64,000 bases of DNA from Chitinophagales bacterium (lineage in GTDB: Bacteria > Bacteroidota > Bacteroidia > Chitinophagales > Chitinophagaceae). The stretch covers positions 1 through 64,000 of the forward strand of contig JAAFIK010000021.1 in assembly GCA_013298665.1 (NCBI GenBank), read 5' to 3'. The position numbers were made by a program, and so were the translations under genes. Under the pieces are notes generated by a model. The model searched no databases and was not told the origin of the DNA. It worked only from the letters and a program-made list of their open reading frames with translations. Shown in pieces: positions 51,569 through 60,735 of the stretch. Position 1 is the stretch's first letter; each line of letters starts with the position of its first letter.

Positions 51569-52408
51569 TTATTTCTTTTTTCTGTTCAGCGAATATGTAG
51601 CCCCGAGCGACCAGAAAGCTTCTCCAAAAAAGAATCGCTGCTTACCCCGTCCTTCTATTCCTTTCTTATGCAGGATAATATCCGGCATATTGATGTACCC
51701 GCCTTTTGCTTCCAGCCGCATGACAAAGTGTTTGAAAAAAACACCCTGCATACCCGCCTGAGCATTCAACCCAAACCCCGACACATGAAACCGGTCATTT
51801 CTTTCATAGTCCAGAAACTTTACATTTGTCTTCGGTACCAATACACCTGCACCACCACCGTAATACCAGTTCACAATACATTTCTCCGTTTTGGAGTGAT
51901 ACAGTTCCTTATATTTTTCCAGGGCTACATGGATGTAGTTCAACCCGTCCGTGTGCTCAAAAGTCAGGAAGTCCGAAGTCATCTGCACCGGTCCGTTATA
52001 GGTTTTCTGGTATACCCCGGGTCTCGAAACAATACCGTTCACCTCAACCACCTGATCCTGCACCATTACATATTTCATGTGGTCCACACCCAGGCTCAGC
52101 GCAAGACCCGGTCTGATAAAATAACCAACCCTGAAATTTGTCTGCGGAATGGTCACCCGGTCAGGCTGCAGGTAATTGTGGTAAGACAATCTTGTCGGCT
52201 TATCTTTTGCCCTTACCCTATGCAATACCAGGTCGTAATCCGCACCTTTAATGGAAAGGGTACTCCTGGAATAAAACTCCCGGTTCCAGCCCCAGTAAAA
52301 AAAGAACTGCCCCTTTTTCAGAGGGTTGTATGGTATGGCGGATTGGCCGGTTACGTAATTTGTCACACAAAATAAACCTATCGCCAATCCTAAAATGCTC
52401 TTGCTCAA
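51569..52408 (-). CDS. Predicted outer-membrane beta-barrel protein inside nuo cluster
   Basis: This is a 279-residue exported protein, family not recognised. A signal peptide (SILGLAIGLFCVTNYVTGQS) precedes alternating strands such as GQFFFYWGWNREFYSR, TNFRVGYFIRPGLALSLGVD, CIVNWYYGGGAGVLVPKTNV and HFVMRLEAKGGYINMPDI. The last strand FFFGEAFWSLGATYSLNRKK fits a barrel, although the usual final aromatic is followed by basic residues. It lies between nuoF (37 bases) and nuoG (30 bases), on the same strand. An outer-membrane protein has no known place in complex I, so it may be a passenger. Confidence 0.78.
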   Translation of the reverse strand: MSKSILGLAIGLFCVTNYVTGQSAIPYNPLKKGQFFFYWGWNREFYSRSTLSIKGADYDLVLHRVRAKDKPTRLSYHNYLQPDRVTIPQTNFRVGYFIRPGLALSLGVDHMKYVMVQDQVVEVNGIVSRPGVYQKTYNGPVQMTSDFLTFEHTDGLNYIHVALEKYKELYHSKTEKCIVNWYYGGGAGVLVPKTNVKFLDYERNDRFHVSGFGLNAQAGMQGVFFKHFVMRLEAKGGYINMPDIILHKKGIEGRGKQRFFFGEAFWSLGATYSLNRKKK

Positions 52409-52445
52409 ACTATTTGTTTTAAAAGGGTACGTTCCTGCCTGTCTG

Positions 52446-53807
52446 CTAACTTACCGGCACATGCATCGCTGATGGATCTGCATAATGCGCCAATCCAAAA
52501 TTCCTTTGCTGGCTCTCTTCCGGGTTCAGCACATGCCATTCAAATTCATCCCTGAAATGCCGGATCGCCGCTGCAACCGGCCATGCTGCAGCATCACCAA
52601 GCGGACAAATGGTATTGCCTTCAATCTTACGCTGTATATCCCACAAGAGATCAATATCACTCATTTTACCTTTTCCGTACTCGATGTTGTGCAGGATTTT
52701 TTTCATCCAGCCCGTACCCTCACGGCAGGGACTGCATTGTCCGCAACTCTCATGATGGTAAAAACGCGCAAGCGAAAGCGTATGCCGCACAATACACTGG
52801 TCTTCATCCAGCACTTCAAAGCCCCCGCTACCCATCATACTTCCTGTTGCAAAACCACCATCAGCCAGGCTCTCGTAATTCATCAGGCGGGGTTCACCCT
52901 TGGCGGTCTTCAGCAGGAGATTCGCCGGCAATATGGGTACAGAAGATCCGCCGGGAATACAGGCCTTGAGTCGTTTACCATTGGCGATGCCACCGCAATA
53001 TTCATCACTGTAAATAAATTCTTCTACCGAAATCGTCATGTCGATTTCATACACACCCGGCTTGTTGATGTTACCACAAGCCGAAAGCAGTTTTGTGCCG
53101 GTTGATTTACCAATACCGATCTGTGCATAAGACTCACCGCCGTCGTTGATGATCGGAACCACCGCAGCAAGTGTTTCTACATTATTCACCACCGTTGGCC
53201 TGCCCCACAATCCTTTCACCGCCGGAAATGGCGGTTTGATGCGCGGGTTACCCCGTTTGCCTTCAAGGCTTTCGATCAGGGCTGTCTCTTCTCCGCAGAT
53301 ATAAGCGCCGGCACCACGCTGTACATATATTTCACAATCAAAGCCGCTTCCCAGGATATTCTTACCCAGCCAGCCATTGGCTTTGGCCTCTGTGATAGCC
53401 GTTTCGAGAATATCCACAATCCACGCATATTCTCCACGGATATAAATATAGGTTGTATTGCTCCCGAGGGCAAACGACGATACGATCAACCCCTCTACCA
53501 GCAGGTGCGGCAGAAACTCCATCAGGTAACGATCTTTAAATGTACCCGGTTCGCTCTCATCTGCATTACAAACCAGGTGGCGGGGTACCCCTTCAGGCTT
53601 GGCAATAAAACTCCACTTCAACCCTGCAGGAAAACCCGCGCCGCCACGTCCACGCAATCCGCTCTTCTTCACCTCTTCCACAATCGCCTCAGGCGTCATT
53701 GTTTTCAACGCTTTCTCCACGCTGCGGTACCCACCCTCACGGCGATATACTTCGTACCCCCGGATACCCGGTACGTGTGCATTTGCTAATAATAATTTTT
53801 TCGCCAT
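52446..53807 (-). CDS. nuoF: NADH-quinone oxidoreductase subunit F
   Basis: NuoF binds NADH, FMN and one 4Fe-4S cluster at the tip of the peripheral arm. The NADH-binding glycine stretch is GRGGAGFPAGLKW (from residue 53), the FMN-binding region is around AYICGEETALIESLEGKRGN, and the cluster cysteines are Cys355, Cys358, Cys361 and Cys401 in ESCGQCSPCREGTGW and NTICPLGDAA. The length of 453 residues is slightly above E. coli's. A 122-base gap separates it from nuoE. Confidence 0.97.
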   Translation of the reverse strand: MAKKLLLANAHVPGIRGYEVYRREGGYRSVEKALKTMTPEAIVEEVKKSGLRGRGGAGFPAGLKWSFIAKPEGVPRHLVCNADESEPGTFKDRYLMEFLPHLLVEGLIVSSFALGSNTTYIYIRGEYAWIVDILETAITEAKANGWLGKNILGSGFDCEIYVQRGAGAYICGEETALIESLEGKRGNPRIKPPFPAVKGLWGRPTVVNNVETLAAVVPIINDGGESYAQIGIGKSTGTKLLSACGNINKPGVYEIDMTISVEEFIYSDEYCGGIANGKRLKACIPGGSSVPILPANLLLKTAKGEPRLMNYESLADGGFATGSMMGSGGFEVLDEDQCIVRHTLSLARFYHHESCGQCSPCREGTGWMKKILHNIEYGKGKMSDIDLLWDIQRKIEGNTICPLGDAAAWPVAAAIRHFRDEFEWHVLNPEESQQRNFGLAHYADPSAMHVPVS

Positions 53808-53929
53808 AATTTTTATGCTGTGTGCCGGATATGCTATTACCGAGGCAATAACATCCGGCTTTCTTCACGATCAAATTGATCTGCCAGTCACTGTTTTGAT
53901 ACAGACGCCGGGATCCGGCATCAAACCCG

Positions 53930-54424
53930 TTAATTGGCCTTTGCCCTGCACGCTGCAATAATCTCATCCACCCTTTCCTTTGTCAGGTGCTCACGGTAGG
54001 TTTTACCCAACTGCATCATCGGAGCATACCCACAAGCGCCAAGACATTCTACCGTTTTAAGGGTAAACAATCCGTCGGCTGTTGTTTCTCCCACACCAAT
54101 CCCCAGCTTCTCCCTGATATAGTCAATAATGCCATCACTCCCTTTCACCATACAGGGGCCCGTCTGGCATACCTCAAACATATACTTACCCACCGGCTGC
54201 AGGTTGTACATGCTGTAAAAAGTTGCCACTTCATATACTTCTATCGGCTCCATTTGCAACAGCGATGCCACATAGTCCATCGACGCTGCACTCAGCCAGC
54301 CACCAAAAGCATCCTGTGCCATATGCAGCACAGGTATCACAGCACTCCGCTGCTTCCCTTCCGGGTAGCGTGCAATGATTTCATTTACCTTGTTCAGCTC
54401 TTCTGCCGAAAACTGTATATTCAT
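53930..54424 (-). CDS. nuoE: NADH-quinone oxidoreductase subunit E
   Basis: NuoE is the thioredoxin-like 2Fe-2S subunit beside NuoF. The four cluster cysteines are Cys86 and Cys91 in EVCQTGPCMVKG and Cys127 and Cys131 in VECLGACGYAP. The start at 54424 (MNIQFSAEEL) gives 164 residues, the usual size; the longer frame to 54490 adds a hydrophobic stretch not found in the family. Confidence 0.96.
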   Translation of the reverse strand: MNIQFSAEELNKVNEIIARYPEGKQRSAVIPVLHMAQDAFGGWLSAASMDYVASLLQMEPIEVYEVATFYSMYNLQPVGKYMFEVCQTGPCMVKGSDGIIDYIREKLGIGVGETTADGLFTLKTVECLGACGYAPMMQLGKTYREHLTKERVDEIIAACRAKAN

Positions 54425-54543
54425 CTCTTTTGTTTCAAATGTTATCAATATTTTGGTACTTAAGTGAGCAGCAGATAACAGGTACACCATTCATCAACCT
54501 CCAACCCAACCTTTCACACCTCCCATACCCCAGCTACACACCA

Positions 54544-55785
54544 TCACGCATCCAGCTCGCCTGCAATCAGGTTCAGGCTGCTCATACATACCACCGCATC
54601 ACTCAGCATACTGTCTTTGATCAGTTCCGGATAGCTTTGATAATAAATAAAGCATGGCCTCCGGAAATGCAGCCGGAAAGGCGTACGACCACCATCGCTT
54701 ACCAAATAATAACCCAGCTCTCCGTTGGCACCTTCCACACTGCAATACACTTCACCCACGGGGATCTCCGTTTCGCCCATAATGATCTTGAAATGGTAAA
54801 TCAGCGCCTCCATCTTGGTATAAACATCTTTCTTCTCCGGGAGATAGTAGGCAGGAACATCTGCATGATAGACCTCCGACGCTGCCCCGGTAAAGGCCTG
54901 CACTTTTGCATAAGCCTGGCGGATGATGTGCAGGCTTTGCCACATTTCCTCATTGCGCACAAGGAACTTGTCATAGCAGTCTCCCGTTTTGCCCACCGGT
55001 ATTGTAAAGTCGATGTCCTCATAAGAACAGTAAGGGCTGTGCACACGTACATCATAGTCCACACCGGCGCTGCGCAGGTTCGGCCCTGTATAACCATAGC
55101 TTAATGCCCGCTCTGCCGTAATGGCACCCACACCCACCGTTCGGTCGATAAAGATGCGGTTGCGGGTAAACAGGTTTTCAAACTCTTTCAGTACCCTGGG
55201 GTATTCCTTCAGGAATTTTTCGAGTTTCTCAAATGCCGTATTTGTGAAATTCCTTTCAAAACCGCCAATACGCCCAATATTAGTAGTAAGACGGGAGCCA
55301 CATACTTCTTCATATATTTCATAAATGAGTTCGCGGTATTGCATCAGGTACAGGAAGCCGCTGTAAGCTCCGGTATCCACCCCAACAATGCTGTTGCAGA
55401 TCAGGTGATCGCTGATGCGGGCCAGTTCCATAATGATGATACGCAGGTAATCCACCCGCTTGGGTGTTGTTACCCCCAGTAATTTCTCGCAGGTAACATG
55501 CCAGCCCATATTATTAATCGGCGAAGAACAATAGTTCAGCCGGTCGGTGATCGGTGTTATCTGGTACAGTGGCCGCCGCTCGGCCAGCTTTTCAAATGCC
55601 CGGTGAATATACCCAACCGTACTCTCGGCATTGATGATCCGCTCGCCATCCATCTCGAGGATATTCTGAAACACACCATGTGTTGCCGGGTGCGTTGGCC
55701 CCAGGTTCAGTGTGGTGGTTTGCTTTTCAATACTTCCCTCCGGCAATACAATATGGTCTTCTGTATATGACATCTGTACGTTCAT
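54544..55785 (-). CDS. nuoD: NADH-quinone oxidoreductase subunit D
   Basis: NuoD is the 49-kDa-type subunit that, with NuoB, forms the quinone site. The 413-residue chain has TLNLGPTHPATHGVFQNILE with the quinone-contacting His, VGYIHRAFEKLAERRPLYQI, and near the C-terminus GYYLVSDGGRTPFRLHFRRP. NuoC and NuoD are separate genes here, unlike the fused NuoCD of E. coli. There is an alternative start five codons downstream (MSYTEDH). Confidence 0.97.
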   Translation of the reverse strand: MNVQMSYTEDHIVLPEGSIEKQTTTLNLGPTHPATHGVFQNILEMDGERIINAESTVGYIHRAFEKLAERRPLYQITPITDRLNYCSSPINNMGWHVTCEKLLGVTTPKRVDYLRIIIMELARISDHLICNSIVGVDTGAYSGFLYLMQYRELIYEIYEEVCGSRLTTNIGRIGGFERNFTNTAFEKLEKFLKEYPRVLKEFENLFTRNRIFIDRTVGVGAITAERALSYGYTGPNLRSAGVDYDVRVHSPYCSYEDIDFTIPVGKTGDCYDKFLVRNEEMWQSLHIIRQAYAKVQAFTGAASEVYHADVPAYYLPEKKDVYTKMEALIYHFKIIMGETEIPVGEVYCSVEGANGELGYYLVSDGGRTPFRLHFRRPCFIYYQSYPELIKDSMLSDAVVCMSSLNLIAGELDA

Positions 55786-55883
55786 TTATAATCTGCTGTT
55801 GGTTTTTGTTGTCCGGGCTGCCCCGCAGTCCCCGGCGCTGATTCCCCCGGCCTGTATCCCATTATCGGCAATACAGCCCGGGT

Positions 55884-56387
55884 TTACCGGCCAAACATTT
55901 CATCATCCTTATCAATCCTGCTCTGGTCTTCCAGCGGGTACTCCTTGCGCAGGGGAAAATAATCCATCTCATCTACATTCAATACGCGCTTCAGGTTGGG
56001 ATGCCCCGTAAAGTTTACCCCATAAAAATCATAGGTTTCGCGCTCCATCCAGTTGGCACCTGCATACAATGCAGTTGCACTATATACATCCGGTTTCGTA
56101 ATATCGGTAAATACCTTGAAGCGTAACCGCACATTATCTGCCAGGTTGTGCAGGTGATACACCACCGCCAGTTCTTCACCGCTACGATCCGGATAATGTA
56201 CGCCGCAGATATCTGTCAGGAAACGGAACTGCAGCACCTCATCATCAAAAAGATACTGTAATATTTTCAGGTTCAGATCTTTGGGTGCGGCAAAACTGAG
56301 CATACCATAGGTTTCCGCCCACGCTGTAAGTTGGTCCCCGAATTTCTCCGTTAGTTTTTGTTGTACAACTTCGTTTGTTAAAGCCAT
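55884..56387 (-). CDS. nuoC: NADH-quinone oxidoreductase subunit C
   Basis: NuoC (30-kDa type) is a peripheral-arm scaffold subunit. The 167-residue sequence contains the family signature around WMERETYDFYGVNFTGHPNL followed by VLNVDEMDYFPLRKEYPLED. It is a stand-alone gene between nuoB (39 bases) and nuoD (98 bases). Confidence 0.95.
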   Translation of the reverse strand: MALTNEVVQQKLTEKFGDQLTAWAETYGMLSFAAPKDLNLKILQYLFDDEVLQFRFLTDICGVHYPDRSGEELAVVYHLHNLADNVRLRFKVFTDITKPDVYSATALYAGANWMERETYDFYGVNFTGHPNLKRVLNVDEMDYFPLRKEYPLEDQSRIDKDDEMFGR

Positions 56388-56426
56388 TATTACTGTTTGA
56401 TCTCGATAAACATTTAGCCAGGTAAT

Positions 56427-56987
56427 CTACTGTATGCCATACCCCGCCAGCAGGGATTTGTACTGCTCGCTATGCCTTCTCCGCAATCCTTCCTGGTGCA
56501 CCAGTTCCTGTATTTTCATAAAACCGTCCAGAATGGCTTCCGGTCTTGGCGGGCAACCGGGTACATATACATCTACCGGTATCACCTGGTCAATACCTTG
56601 TAGTACAGAGTAGGTGTCAAAAATACCTCCACTGCTTGCACAGGCACCAACCGACAGTACCCAACGCGGCTCAGCCATCTGCAGGTAAACCTGGCGCAGT
56701 ACCGGCCCCATCTTCTTGGCGATCGTACCCATCACCATCAGCAGGTCGCATTGGCGGGGACTGAAACCCACCCTTTCACTGCCAAATCTTGCAAGGTCGT
56801 AGTGACTGGCCATGGTAGCCATAAACTCAATCCCGCAGCAACTGGTTGCAAACGGCAGGGGCCAGATGGAGTTTTTACGCGCCAAACCAATCACCTTGTC
56901 AAATGAGGTAGCCATAAAGCCTTCGCCCATGTACCCTTCGGGTATCCCGTCAAACTTTACCTTATTGTTGTATTGTACCGGACGCAT
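56427..56987 (-). CDS. nuoB: NADH-quinone oxidoreductase subunit B
   Basis: NuoB carries cluster N2, the last in the chain before quinone. The ligands are the tandem Cys50-Cys51 in [11 protein letters not shown], Cys116 in [10 protein letters not shown] and Cys145 in [13 protein letters not shown]. The [20 protein letters not shown] segment is typical. It has 186 residues and lies 80 bases after nuoA. Confidence 0.97.
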   Translation of the reverse strand: MRPVQYNNKVKFDGIPEGYMGEGFMATSFDKVIGLARKNSIWPLPFATSCCGIEFMATMASHYDLARFGSERVGFSPRQCDLLMVMGTIAKKMGPVLRQVYLQMAEPRWVLSVGACASSGGIFDTYSVLQGIDQVIPVDVYVPGCPPRPEAILDGFMKIQELVHQEGLRRRHSEQYKSLLAGYGIQ

Positions 56988-57067
56988 ATTGAATTTTTAT
57001 GTAATGAATAGTATTTGTACCGCTACAGGTTTAATGCCTTATAATAGCGGCAACTTTACAACGCTCC

Positions 57068-57463
57068 TTACTCTTCCCACTTGAGCGCCCCTTTTTTAAT
57101 GATATAAATAAACCCTGATATAAAAAGTCCGACAAACATGGCAACCGCAATAAAACCCTCCCATTTGAGTTCCCGGAAATTAACAGCATAAGGGTAAAAG
57201 AAAATGACCTCTACATCAAACAACACAAAAAGAATGGCTACCAGAAAGTACTTGATAGCCAGTGGTTGACGGGCATTCCCCTTAACAGCAATCCCGCTTT
57301 CAAAATTCTCCAGTTTATCACTGGTTTGACGTTTAGGGCCGAAATAATGTGTCAGCCCCATCATCGTGGCAATAAAGCCAATCGCGAAAATCAGTTGGAT
57401 CCCTATGGGCAGGTAATTTGCGGCATTGTTAACATCTGCCTGTAAAAGTAAAAAGTCTGACAT
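57068..57463 (-). CDS. nuoA: NADH-quinone oxidoreductase subunit A
   Basis: NuoA is a three-helix membrane subunit next to NuoH. The start at 57463 (MSDFLLLQADVNN) gives 131 residues; the frame back to 57565 runs through the promoter -7 box and is rejected. The family segment FESGIAVKGNARQPLAIKYF, containing the loop and its conserved Glu, is present, followed by LVAILFVLFDVEVIFFYPYA. First gene of the nuo cluster. Confidence 0.95.
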   Translation of the reverse strand: MSDFLLLQADVNNAANYLPIGIQLIFAIGFIATMMGLTHYFGPKRQTSDKLENFESGIAVKGNARQPLAIKYFLVAILFVLFDVEVIFFYPYAVNFRELKWEGFIAVAMFVGLFISGFIYIIKKGALKWEE

Positions 57464-57487
57464 ATTCAACTGGTTGAGATTGCCCCG

Positions 57488-57518
57488 CAAAAATAAGGCA
57501 GCAGGGGCAATAAGCAAA
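57488..57518 (-). promoter_or_regulatory. nuo operon promoter
   Basis: TTTG (57518-57515), a 19-base spacer and TATTTTTG (57495-57488) form a complete Bacteroidota promoter, 25 bases before the nuoA ATG. The spacing is the same as in both rrn promoters. Confidence 0.82.
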
Positions 57519-57549
57519 CAAAAGCCACTGCAAATCTGAATAAAACAAA

Positions 57550-57577
57550 AATCCCTGTTAGTCAAATAACAGGGATT
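57550..57577 (-). terminator. Terminator of the TPR gene
   Basis: An 11-base-pair perfect stem AATCCCTGTTA/TAACAGGGATT with a 6-base loop and a minus-strand T-rich tail lies 19 bases after the TPR stop codon, just before the nuo promoter. Confidence 0.85.
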
Positions 57578-57596
57578 GTATACTAAGGTTCAGTTT

Positions 57597-59336
57597 CTAT
57601 CCTTTTTTAACAGGTTTGACCGGTTTTACACCCGCGGCAGGCTTTGTCGTGGGCTTGGTACCAGGTTTGGTAGCCGGAGCCGCAGGTTTAACGGGCGGAG
57701 CAGGCTTGGGAGCCGCAAAACTCATTTTTGATATCTGCTCTTTGATCGTTACAAACTCCGTATCTGCCGGATCGAGGGCTATTCCCTTGTCGCAATACAA
57801 CAACGCGTTTGTCTTATCCCGCCTGGTATTGGCATAAAATTCAATCAGGTAGCGCAAACTGTTCTTAATCCGGTCTTTTTCACCAGTCTTTTCCTTAATC
57901 AGGTCGGCCATATCAGTTATTTTTACATAGTTTGCAAGTGCCTTGCCCGAAGCATCCGTAGAATCTATCTTCAGGTAATTGCGGGCATTCATATAATAAC
58001 CCAGCGATTCATCAGGGAATTTCTGGATGTATTTGTCAAACATCTCTGTAGACAAAGCATATTCCCCGGCCTTGGTATAGTTATTACCTGCATTGAAAAT
58101 ATCCGTTTTACCAAAGTTCTTCTTCACAGACAGCAATTTCTTGTACCAGTCAGCCGCTCCTTTAAAATTCTTTTGGCCGTCATAATACAGCGCCATGGTG
58201 CGGATGTATTCAATTTTTGCAGATTCGATGCTGTCCAGCGCTACAGCCTGATCCATATTCGTTCCCGCCAGCACATCATTACCGGGAAACTTAAGCAGCA
58301 GCCTTGCATAACTGGCATAGTCATTCGGCCCGAGCTTATCTGTCTTTTGTTTCTGAAAATAGGTTTCAAAGGCCGCTTTTGCATTCACCGAATCATTCAG
58401 GCGATTGTAAGCATATCCCTTAAGACCATACAGATTGGGGTAAGGTTCATTTCCACCGGCAGTAATACACTCGTCTGCCTTGGTTACAGCTTCCTGAAAC
58501 AACCCCTGCGCATACTTCATCGATGCCCTGTAAAAACAATTCTTGGGCTCATCATCAGAGTTGCTCAGGTACTTATCGAGGTATTCGGCCGATTTTGTTA
58601 CGTTGGTTTCATAAAAATAAGTGTACAGGTTGAAATACACAGGCGCATAAGCCTGGTCTTTAGCAATGGCCTGGTTGTAGTAATTCATGTACAACTCCTC
58701 CTGTGCCCTGCCCTGCGTCTGGTATATTTTACCAATCTTGTAAGACGCCCTTGCATAATTGGGCACCAGGCCAAGCGCGCTTTCGTATGCTTTGAGCGCA
58801 CTACCCCCGTCCGTAATCTTGCGATAGGCATCCCCGAGATTGCTGTATACATCAGCATCCTTAAACCCCTTAAGCGATGTTGCAAGCTTCAGTTTGTCAA
58901 TGGCATACACCGCGTCACCCGCCTTTGCATCAATATTAGCCAGGCCTACAGCATTGAGTACGCCAATATTTTTGGCCTGGCTCAGGCTGATGGCCGTTTC
59001 AAAACGGCTGCGCGCATCCTGTGTTTTCCCTTCCAGCAATTCAATATGCCCCATACCCGCCAGCAGCAAAGGGCTATTGGGATTTGCCATAAGCGTTTTT
59101 TGATATAAGTCCCTGGCAGCATTCACATTCTCCATACCCAGGTAAGCCTGCCCAAGCCAGTAAGCCGCATCTGCATTACCCGGATTGGCAGCCACCAGTT
59201 TGTCAAACACCATTTTGGCGCTTTTAAAGCGCTCATAATACAGGAACTTCTTTCCCTCCTCAATACTCTGCGCCATTGTACCCTTAACAGCGATTATCGC
59301 TGCCAGCACAAGGATACCTGTTTTGATCTTTCTCAT
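57597..59336 (-). CDS. Exported TPR-repeat protein
   Basis: This 579-residue protein has a signal peptide (TGILVLAAIIAVKGTMAQ) and an array of tetratricopeptide repeats, e.g. ANPGNADAAYWLGQAYLGME, ANPNSPLLLAGMGHIELLEG and YARASYKIGKIYQTQGRAQE. TPRs run to about residue 530, and the tail is Pro/Lys/Ala-rich (KPAPPVKPAAPATKPGTKP). It is the last gene of a possible tonB-small membrane protein-PstS-like-TPR unit (65 bases after the PstS-like gene). In Bacteroidota a TPR gene often follows exbB-exbD-tonB-pstS sets, which suggests a periplasmic scaffold in TonB-linked uptake; that is inference. Confidence 0.88.
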   Translation of the reverse strand: MRKIKTGILVLAAIIAVKGTMAQSIEEGKKFLYYERFKSAKMVFDKLVAANPGNADAAYWLGQAYLGMENVNAARDLYQKTLMANPNSPLLLAGMGHIELLEGKTQDARSRFETAISLSQAKNIGVLNAVGLANIDAKAGDAVYAIDKLKLATSLKGFKDADVYSNLGDAYRKITDGGSALKAYESALGLVPNYARASYKIGKIYQTQGRAQEELYMNYYNQAIAKDQAYAPVYFNLYTYFYETNVTKSAEYLDKYLSNSDDEPKNCFYRASMKYAQGLFQEAVTKADECITAGGNEPYPNLYGLKGYAYNRLNDSVNAKAAFETYFQKQKTDKLGPNDYASYARLLLKFPGNDVLAGTNMDQAVALDSIESAKIEYIRTMALYYDGQKNFKGAADWYKKLLSVKKNFGKTDIFNAGNNYTKAGEYALSTEMFDKYIQKFPDESLGYYMNARNYLKIDSTDASGKALANYVKITDMADLIKEKTGEKDRIKNSLRYLIEFYANTRRDKTNALLYCDKGIALDPADTEFVTIKEQISKMSFAAPKPAPPVKPAAPATKPGTKPTTKPAAGVKPVKPVKKG

Positions 59337-59401
59337 TTTATTTTACTTTTTATGACTGTGCAATAATACCTGTTTCCGGATTCCCCGGCTAAGATACAGA
59401 A

Positions 59402-60346
59402 CTAATCTTTTCTTAAATGATCGTTAATTTTAACCCGGCGTACATTAAAACTCATCTTGCCCGGCGCAAGATAGGCCCGCCTGAAAATCAATTGTCCTTT
59501 TTCGTAGCGCAGAAAATTAACAAACCCTGTTCCCAATCCGGTAAAATTTTCTTTAAGGATGTAATACAAAGCACGTACCAAAGGGTACCGTTGCGACATG
59601 ATGCTTTCCTGTGTAGGATAGATATACGGTTGCTCCGCACAATCATCGCAGCGTACGCGTGCAATTTTTATTTTCTTTAACATTTTCAACTGCCCGCTGT
59701 CTTCAGGATTACCAATCCAACTGATGCCTACCAGCCCGATGGCGTGAACATCAGAAGCAATATAATCAAGTACTGCTGCACTGCCATCCACCGCCTTTAC
59801 CACGCTGGTATCAAAAGAACCACCCTTCAGGATAGTATCAGTGGCGAAACGTACCGCACTCGTTGCCCGCAACCCGTCGAATACCACCGGATAGCGCCGG
59901 GCCGCTTTACCCGTCAACCGGTTCCGCAACTCCTCCATCGTAAACAGCGTGTCCGGATTATCCTTATGCACCACCACTGCGATGGCATCTGTGGCCAGCC
60001 CATCCCAATCGGGTTTGTAACTCAGGGAGTCTGTAAAAAATCGTTTCTCCTTTTCCGTCAGTCCGCGCGTAACAATCACCATACGGTTGGCGGTATCCTT
60101 TATGAGGTCACGGATACACTCCGCCTCTGGTTTGTAATGCGCCACAAGATGCGCTTCAGGATGTCCGGCTTCATACATTTTGATCTGCTCGTCCATCACC
60201 GGCTTGAATGATTCATCAATACTCAGGTGAATCGTACCCTTTGCAGGAGTATCCGAAGGACTGGATTTAACCTTTTCGCCACAGCGGGTCAGTAACAGCC
60301 CGCAAAGCAGCAGGGCGGTCAGACCCTTTATATTGCTGGAGATCAT
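59402..60346 (-). CDS. PstS-like substrate-binding lipoprotein
   Basis: This 314-residue protein has the PBP-like/PstS fold. A lipoprotein signal ends at LLLTRCGEKV, with Cys22 as the lipidation site. The mature part resembles phosphate-binding proteins (GTIHLSIDESFKPVMDEQIK, VVHKDNPDTLFTMEELRNRL, ATSAVRFATDTI). Phosphate-binding residues cannot be assigned with certainty, so the ligand is uncertain. No pstABC genes are nearby; instead it overlaps the small membrane protein gene by 4 bases and is near a TonB gene. This TonB-PstS-TPR linkage, without an ABC transporter, is typical of the phylum. Confidence 0.85.
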   Translation of the reverse strand: MISSNIKGLTALLLCGLLLTRCGEKVKSSPSDTPAKGTIHLSIDESFKPVMDEQIKMYEAGHPEAHLVAHYKPEAECIRDLIKDTANRMVIVTRGLTEKEKRFFTDSLSYKPDWDGLATDAIAVVVHKDNPDTLFTMEELRNRLTGKAARRYPVVFDGLRATSAVRFATDTILKGGSFDTSVVKAVDGSAAVLDYIASDVHAIGLVGISWIGNPEDSGQLKMLKKIKIARVRCDDCAEQPYIYPTQESIMSQRYPLVRALYYILKENFTGLGTGFVNFLRYEKGQLIFRRAYLAPGKMSFNVRRVKINDHLRKD

Positions 60347-60600
60347 TTTTCTGTAAAATAGTTTTTTTTATACCCCCGGTATATCCTGAACAGACCATAT
60401 ACAATGGCCATTACACCAAAACCCCTGATCCAGGGATCATCAAACTGCTGCATGGAAGGTACCAACAGCTTAGACAGGAGTATAAAAGCACCAATCCCCG
60501 TAATGATGGTACCCATACCATAATCCATCACACTGCGCATCCGGGCATAATCCTTTTCCCGCCGCCCCATATCTTCCCTTTCAAATTCTTCGAGTGCCAT
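60343..60600 (-). CDS. Small membrane protein, two helices
   Basis: This 85-residue protein of unknown function has a charged N-terminus (ALEEFEREDMGRREKDYARM), then two membrane helices (MGTIITGIGAFILLSKLLV and IRGFGVMAIVYGLFRIYRGY) and a Lys-rich end. The start at 60600 was picked because the upstream 17 codons are not protein-like. It ends in a 4-base overlap with the PstS-like gene, which points to coupled translation. No family was recognised. Confidence 0.75.
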   Translation of the reverse strand: MALEEFEREDMGRREKDYARMRSVMDYGMGTIITGIGAFILLSKLLVPSMQQFDDPWIRGFGVMAIVYGLFRIYRGYKKNYFTEK

Positions 60601-60735
60601 AATGATTGATTTAAAAAGCAAATTACAAAAATTGTCTGAACCCGCTGCCACAGGATGATTTATTCATAAGAAGGCCGCCTTCGCGTATGTATCCTATGCA
60701 CCGCAGATCCAGACAAAACTCGTCCTGTCCATACC

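Noticed and set aside
58173..59108. 311-codon plus-strand frame opposite the TPR gene
   Set aside because: Antisense shadow with no domain and no promoter.
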